NCBI RefSeq assembly: GCF_965237655.1
Contig: NZ_CBDEGB010000001.1
Coordinates: 1,240,001 to 1,304,000, forward strand
Length of the DNA: 64,000 bases
Direction of reading: 5' to 3'
Origin: Poriferisodalis sp965237655
Lineage (GTDB): Bacteria > Actinomycetota > Acidimicrobiia > Acidimicrobiales > Poriferisodalaceae
Part shown: in pieces, positions 60,079-64,000 of the stretch
Layout: each line of letters begins with the position of its first letter
How positions within the stretch are numbered: position 1 is the stretch's first letter
Translations under genes and position numbers: made by a program
The notes under the pieces: model-generated
The model's database searches: none
The model's input: only the letters and a program-made list of their open reading frames with translations
Told to the model about the DNA's origin: nothing

Positions 60079-60091
60079 GGCCTCCGAGGCC
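60079..60091 (-). terminator. Possible hairpin behind the CoA-transferase gene
   Basis: ggcct and aggcc (60079-60091) form a 5-bp stem with a 3-base loop, extended weakly by flanking cc/gg. It lies downstream of the CaiB-type gene and upstream of bL37 on the same strand. No T-run follows. Confidence 0.3.
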
Positions 60092-60100
60092 AGGGCCCGA

Positions 60101-61240
60101 TCAGCCGACTGCGCCGACCTCGTGCAGCTTTTCGATGCCGTCTTCGTCGAAGCCCCAGTCGGCCAGCACTTCGTCTGTGTTCTCGCCCGGTGAAGCCGGC
60201 GGCCGGGCGACCTCGCCGGGGGTACGGCTGAAACGAGGCGCAGGCGCGGGCTGCATCACGCCTTCCACCTCGACGAAGCTGCCACGGGCGACGTTGTGCG
60301 GGTGATGGGGGGCCTCGGACAGGTCCAGCACCGGCGCGTAGCACACGTCTGAGCCGGCCATGATCCCGTCCCACTCGTCCCGGGTCTTGGTCTTGATGAC
60401 CTCGGCGAGGCGTGCCCGCTTGTCAGCCCATTCATCCCGGTCGTTGCGGTCCACGGTGGGGGCGTCGGCCAGGCCGGTTTTCTCGAGCAGTTCGTCGTGG
60501 AACTTGCCTTCGATCGATCCGACCGAGACGAATTTGCCGTCGGAGGTCTCGTACACGCCGTAGTAGTAGGCGCCGCCGTCGAGGAAGTTGGACTCCCGCT
60601 CGTCCTGCCAGCCGCCCGAGCCGTAGATGCCGTAGATCGCTGCCATCAGCGATGCCGCACCCTCGGTCATGGCAGCGTCCACGACCTGGCCCTGCCCGGA
60701 GTCGCGCGCCTCGAGCAGCGCAGCGCACACGCCGAATGCCAGGTACATGCCCCCGCCGCCGAAGTCGCCGACCAGGTTGAGCGGTGGGCTCGGTGCCTCG
60801 GCGGGACCGATGGCGTGCAGGGCGCCGGTGAGGGCGATGTAGTTGATGTCGTGGCCGGCTGCGTGCGCCATCGGGCCTTCCTGGCCCCAGCCGGTCATGC
60901 GCCCGTACACCAGCTTCGGATTGCGGGCGAAGCACTCGTCTGGACCGAGGCCCAGCCGTTCGGTCACACCGGGGCGGAAGCCCTCGATCAGCGCGTCGGC
61001 CTGTTCCACCAGCTTCAGCACGGTCTCGACGCCGTCGGGCGACTTCAGGTCGACCGCAACCGAGCGCCGGCCGCGGTTGAGCACGTTGAACTTGCGTCCC
61101 CGGTCGATGCCGAGGTCCTCGGGCGTCATGCGATCGATGCGGACCACGTCCGCCCCGAGGTCAGCGAGCAGCATTGCGCAGAACGGTCCTGGGCCGATGC
61201 CAGCCAGCTCGATCACCTTGAGTCCCTGCAACGGTCCCAT
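60101..61240 (-). CDS. CaiB/BaiF family CoA transferase (alpha-methylacyl-CoA racemase-like)
   Basis: A 379-aa class III CoA-transferase-fold protein closest to AMACR/MCR: LQGLKVIELAGIGPGPFCAM, LADLGADVVRIDR, NRGRRSVAVDLKSPDGVE, YGRMTGWGQEGPMAHAAGHD and NLVGDFGGGGMYLAFGV. The His of AAGHDINYIALTG and Asp of VGDFGGG correspond to the racemase catalytic pair (His126/Asp156 in MCR). This supports racemisation of 2-methyl-branched acyl-CoA over CoA transfer. It fits with the branched-acyl-CoA enzymes elsewhere in the window. Confidence 0.9.
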   Translation of the reverse strand: MGPLQGLKVIELAGIGPGPFCAMLLADLGADVVRIDRMTPEDLGIDRGRKFNVLNRGRRSVAVDLKSPDGVETVLKLVEQADALIEGFRPGVTERLGLGPDECFARNPKLVYGRMTGWGQEGPMAHAAGHDINYIALTGALHAIGPAEAPSPPLNLVGDFGGGGMYLAFGVCAALLEARDSGQGQVVDAAMTEGAASLMAAIYGIYGSGGWQDERESNFLDGGAYYYGVYETSDGKFVSVGSIEGKFHDELLEKTGLADAPTVDRNDRDEWADKRARLAEVIKTKTRDEWDGIMAGSDVCYAPVLDLSEAPHHPHNVARGSFVEVEGVMQPAPAPRFSRTPGEVARPPASPGENTDEVLADWGFDEDGIEKLHEVGAVG

Positions 61241-61392
61241 GGATTCCTCCCCGTCAGTGGGCGCCGTGGCCGCACACCCGTGTCGGCGAAGTCTTGCACC
61301 TCGGCTTGCGTGATGCCCGAGCGTGCTGCGAGCCCATGGCCGTCGGGGTGCTGGCCGGACCGCGTCGGCGCACTCACTAGCCTCGCCCGGCG

Positions 61393-62502
61393 ATGGAGCG
61401 CTTTGGGTTCGTCGGCCTGCCCAACGCGGGGAAATCGTCGCTGTTCAATTCCCTCGCTGGCGGCGGTGCGCTGGCCGCGCCGTATGCGTTCGCGACAACC
61501 GATCCGAATGTCGGCGTGGCACGCGTGCCCGATGGCCGCCTCGATGCCCTGGCGCGCATGAGCGCAAGCCGCAAGGTGGTGCCCACGACCACCGCGTTCA
61601 TTGACATCGGAGGCTTGGTAGAGGGCGCCAGCAAGGGCGAGGGACTGGGCAACCGATTCCTGGCCGGCATTCGCGAGGTCGATGCGATTGTCTTTGTGCT
61701 GCGTGCCTTCACCGATGCCGATGTGCCAGGTCCCGCCGATCCGCTCGAGCACCTCAGCATTGTGGAAACCGAGTTGACACTGGCCGACTTGGAGTCGGTG
61801 GAATCTCGGATCAACCGCCGGCGCAAGGCATTGCGCAGCCAGCCCTCCGACACAGCGCTTGCCGAAGAAGTAGCAGCACTCGAGGCTGCACTCGAGCACC
61901 TCGAAGCCGGCACACCGCTGTTCCGGGCATGGCCGCTCGCTGCGACGTGCAACGGTGCCGACGAACACCCGCATCGCGTGGCGCTGCGGAGCCACTTCCT
62001 GCTGACCGACAAGCCGGTCATGGCGGTCCTGAACATCGGCGAGGACCAGCTGGATGCGGCAGCCGAGCTTGCCGCGCCCATCGAGGCTGAGCTGCCGGGC
62101 GCCACGGTGCTGCCGCTGTGCGTGCAGCTCGAAGCAGAAGCTGCCCAGCTCGAAGCGGCCGGACGGGCTGAATTGCTGGAAGGGCTCGGTCTGGGCTCCG
62201 GAGCGCTGGAGCGATTCGTTGCTGGCGCGCACGGCCTGTTGGGATTGCGAACTTTTCTCACGACCGGTGAGAAGGAGTCACGGGCGTGGACATTCCGTGC
62301 TGGCTGGCGGGCACCGCAGTGCGCTGGCCGGATCCACACCGATTTCGAGCGTGGCTTCATCCGGGCAGAGGTGATCGATTGGGCTGAGCTGCTCGAACTG
62401 GGCTCATGGGGCGCGGCGCGCGACGCCGGCAGGATGCGCGTCGAAGGCAAGGACTACCCGATGCGCGATGGCGACGTCGTGGAGTTCCGCTTCAACGTGT
62501 AG
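61393..62502 (+). CDS. ychF: Redox-regulated ATPase/GTPase YchF (OLA1)
   Basis: A 369-aa OBG-like P-loop protein: FGFVGLPNAGKSSLFNSLAG, PYAFATTDPNVGVARVPD, TAFIDIGGLVEGASKGEGLGN (split) and a C-terminal TGS domain (WTFRAGWRAPQCAGRIHTDF, KDYPMRDGDVVEFRFNV). It binds ATP and associates with ribosomes. Length is normal. DUF192 and RsmI genes follow closely on the same strand. Confidence 0.95.
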   Translation: MERFGFVGLPNAGKSSLFNSLAGGGALAAPYAFATTDPNVGVARVPDGRLDALARMSASRKVVPTTTAFIDIGGLVEGASKGEGLGNRFLAGIREVDAIVFVLRAFTDADVPGPADPLEHLSIVETELTLADLESVESRINRRRKALRSQPSDTALAEEVAALEAALEHLEAGTPLFRAWPLAATCNGADEHPHRVALRSHFLLTDKPVMAVLNIGEDQLDAAAELAAPIEAELPGATVLPLCVQLEAEAAQLEAAGRAELLEGLGLGSGALERFVAGAHGLLGLRTFLTTGEKESRAWTFRAGWRAPQCAGRIHTDFERGFIRAEVIDWAELLELGSWGAARDAGRMRVEGKDYPMRDGDVVEFRFNV

Positions 62503-62504
62503 CC

Positions 62505-62840
62505 ATGCCGTGGTTGGCCTATGAGGACCGCGTGGTGGCAAGCCTCGAAGTCGCCCGCGCCCGGCGCGCACGCCGTCGCGGACTGCTGGGGCGCGACGAC
62601 CTGACCGGGGCGCTGCTGATCGAGCGCTGCCGTGCGGTGCACACCGTGGGAATGAACTTCGAGATCGATGTGGCGTACCTCGACGCCGGCAGGCAAGTGG
62701 TCGACATCGTCACGATGCGGCCGGGCAGGATCGGCCGCCCCCGGCTCGGTGCACGATCGGTGATCGAGGCCCGAGCGGGCGCGTTCGAACGCTGGGGAAT
62801 TCGAGTGGGCGACTCGCTCGACATCCGGCTCGACGCATAA
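62505..62840 (+). CDS. DUF192 (UPF0127) family protein
   Basis: A 111-aa small protein with the DUF192 pattern: RRRGLLGRDDLTGALLIERC, AVHTVGMNFEIDVAYLD, MRPGRIGRP and SVIEARAGAFERWGIRVGD. Function unknown; some members are secreted, but no signal peptide is visible here. It begins two bases after the ychF stop. Confidence 0.88.
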   Translation: MPWLAYEDRVVASLEVARARRARRRGLLGRDDLTGALLIERCRAVHTVGMNFEIDVAYLDAGRQVVDIVTMRPGRIGRPRLGARSVIEARAGAFERWGIRVGDSLDIRLDA

Positions 62841-62877
62841 GCACACCGGCACTCGCTGGGCGTGCTTGCCTACAGAC

Positions 62878-63744
62878 ATGACTGACCGGTCAGCCGCAGC
62901 CACCGCAGAGCAACCTTTGCTGTGGCTGGTCGCTACGCCGATCGGCAATATGGCCGACATCGCCCCCCGGGCGGTACAGGTGCTGCGCGAGGTGTCATTC
63001 GTGGCCTGCGAGGACACACGCCGCACGGGTCTGCTGCTGCAGCGGCTGGGCATCGGCCGGCGACCGCTGCTCGCAGTGCGCGAGCACAACGAGGCCGCGG
63101 CATGCGAACAGGTGGTCGAGCGCCTGGTTGCCGGCGAGACGGCTGCCTATGTAACCGACGCCGGCATGCCGGGCATCTCCGATCCCGGACAGCGCCTCGT
63201 CGAGGCAGTCGCGGCTGCCGGAGTGCCCGTCAGTGTCGTCCCGGGGCCGTCGGCGCCCATCGCCGCTCTCGCCGTGTCGGGCCTGCCGGCGCAACGCTGG
63301 GCGATGGAGGGCTTCCTGCCGCGCAGCGGGGACGCCCGCGCAGCGCGGATCGCCGAGATCGCTGCGTGGGAGCACACCGTGGTGCTGCTCGAATCGCCGA
63401 AGCGGATCGGAGCCACGCTGGCCGAGCTGGCCGACGCCTGCGGGAACGACCGACCCGCCGTGGTGGCGCGGGAGCTCACGAAGCTGCACGAGGAGGTGTC
63501 CCGCGGGACGCTCGGCGAGTTGGCGGCCCGTTTCGCTGACCATCCCAAGGGTGAGATCGTGGTGGTCATCGGCCCGGCGGCTCGCAAGGCCCCTTCCGAC
63601 GATGAGATACGGGCCGAACTGGAGACCGAGCTCGCCGCCGGCGCCAGCGCTCGCGATGCTGCAGCAGTCGTGGCGCGCAAGCTCGGCGCTGGCCGCAACC
63701 GGGTGTACCCCCTGGCCGTGGCACTGGCGGGCGCGGCCTCTTAG
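62878..63744 (+). CDS. rsmI: 16S rRNA (cytidine1402-2'-O)-methyltransferase RsmI
   Basis: A 288-aa SAM methyltransferase of the tetrapyrrole-methylase fold: LLWLVATPIGNMADIAPRAV, VACEDTRRTGLLLQRLGI, REHNEAAACEQVVERL, YVTDAGMPGISDPGQRLV and VVPGPSAPIAALAVSGLP. It methylates the ribose of C1402 in the decoding centre. ATG 62878 is preferred; a TTG four codons earlier is possible. It is the last gene before an inserted element. Confidence 0.94.
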   Translation: MTDRSAAATAEQPLLWLVATPIGNMADIAPRAVQVLREVSFVACEDTRRTGLLLQRLGIGRRPLLAVREHNEAAACEQVVERLVAGETAAYVTDAGMPGISDPGQRLVEAVAAAGVPVSVVPGPSAPIAALAVSGLPAQRWAMEGFLPRSGDARAARIAEIAAWEHTVVLLESPKRIGATLAELADACGNDRPAVVARELTKLHEEVSRGTLGELAARFADHPKGEIVVVIGPAARKAPSDDEIRAELETELAAGASARDAAAVVARKLGAGRNRVYPLAVALAGAAS

Positions 63745-63767
63745 GAGCCGCGCGGGCAGGTGAGCAT

Positions 63768-63830
63768 CCACCGGTCGTTGTGGTGTCTCGCGTTTGATGG
63801 CGAGTGCATTCACCAGCCAACGACCAGTGG
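63768..63830 (+). repeat. Inverted repeat in the leader of the transposase gene
   Basis: ccaccggtcgttgtggtg (63768-63785) and caccagccaacgaccagtgg (63811-63830) are nearly perfect complements and form a long stem-loop just before the ribosome-binding site (ggagg, 63829-63833). It may be part of the insertion sequence's left end or control transposase translation. Confidence 0.6.
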
Positions 63831-63843
63831 AGGCTCTGCGATC

Positions 63844-64000
63844 ATGACACGCGCTGTGGACCCTGAGGTGTCAGATGCGATCTGGGCGGCTGTGGAGCCG
63901 TTGGTGCCGCCGCCAGATGACACTCATCCGTTGGGGTGCCACAACCCCAGAGTCCCCGACGAGGTGTGTTTTCGGGGGCTCCTGATTCGGTTGGTGACGG
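63844..64000 (+). mobile_element. IS5-family transposase, 5' part (cut by window end)
   Basis: ATG 63844 opens a frame that runs off the window. The 52 visible residues contain VSDAIWAAVEPLVPPPDD, HPLGCHNPRVPDEVCFRG and LLIRLVT, the typical N-terminal domain (DUF4096-like) of IS5-type transposases. The catalytic DDE part lies beyond the edge. It was probably inserted after rsmI. Confidence 0.8.

Overview
The window is GC-rich, gene-dense bacterial DNA with frequent GTG/TTG starts. It most likely comes from an actinomycete, and I would guess class Acidimicrobiia. This placement is inferred from content, not computed. Supporting signs are an actinobacterial-type 28-aa bL37 ribosomal protein, DUF4333 and DUF2784 proteins, an AMACR-type CoA transferase, an acyl-CoA dehydrogenase, a split-type methylmalonyl-CoA mutase and a thiolase/HMG-CoA-synthase-like pair.

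Layout. 1-4.3 kb: a RecB-type nuclease, an enoyl-CoA hydratase, MutM and an NfeD/SPFH pair. 4.4-16 kb: three helicase genes in a row (DinG-like with a fused DnaQ-type exonuclease, RecQ, and a UvrD-type with a NERD-like N-terminus), an XRE-RES toxin-antitoxin locus, a P1 peptidase, an unexplained multi-hairpin RNA candidate with a 13-codon reading frame, an acyl-CoA dehydrogenase and a MazEF-type locus. 16-31 kb: a decayed enoyl-CoA hydratase, an aminotransferase, a cobalamin-riboswitch-controlled B12 uptake locus (btuF-btuC-btuD-cobO), nicotinate phosphoribosyltransferase (frameshifted), peroxiredoxin, an NAD-kinase-like gene (frameshifted), ThiD, methylmalonyl-CoA mutase, a decayed acrylyl-CoA-reductase-like gene, NfuA and a Fic protein. 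31-43 kb: PIG-L deacetylase, the thiolase/HMGS-like pair, Dxs, a flippase-like membrane protein, TldD/TldE, a PHP protein and UppP. 43-51 kb: a SAF protein, an FmdB protein, a UDP-sugar pyrophosphorylase, molybdenum cofactor genes (moeA, moaA, moaC), tRNA-Ala, and SCO1/CtaG for cytochrome oxidase assembly. 50.5-64 kb: aminopeptidase N, a PfkB kinase with an internal tandem repeat, a phosphohexomutase, an MBOAT plus two SGNH proteins (probable polysaccharide O-acetylation), bL37, a CoA transferase, YchF, DUF192, RsmI and the start of an IS5-type transposase.

Themes. B12 supply and B12 use sit within 10 kb of each other. Several genes are broken. Two have large internal deletions (true pseudogenes) and two have single-base frameshifts in G/C runs (mutation or assembly error). 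The most unusual signals are the structured RNA at 13841-14082, a 110-bp intergenic repeat present twice, an 18-residue tandem duplication at the N-terminus of the PfkB kinase, the missing conventional start of the RES toxin, and an HMGS-like/OB protein that has lost both its catalytic cysteine and its zinc ligands.
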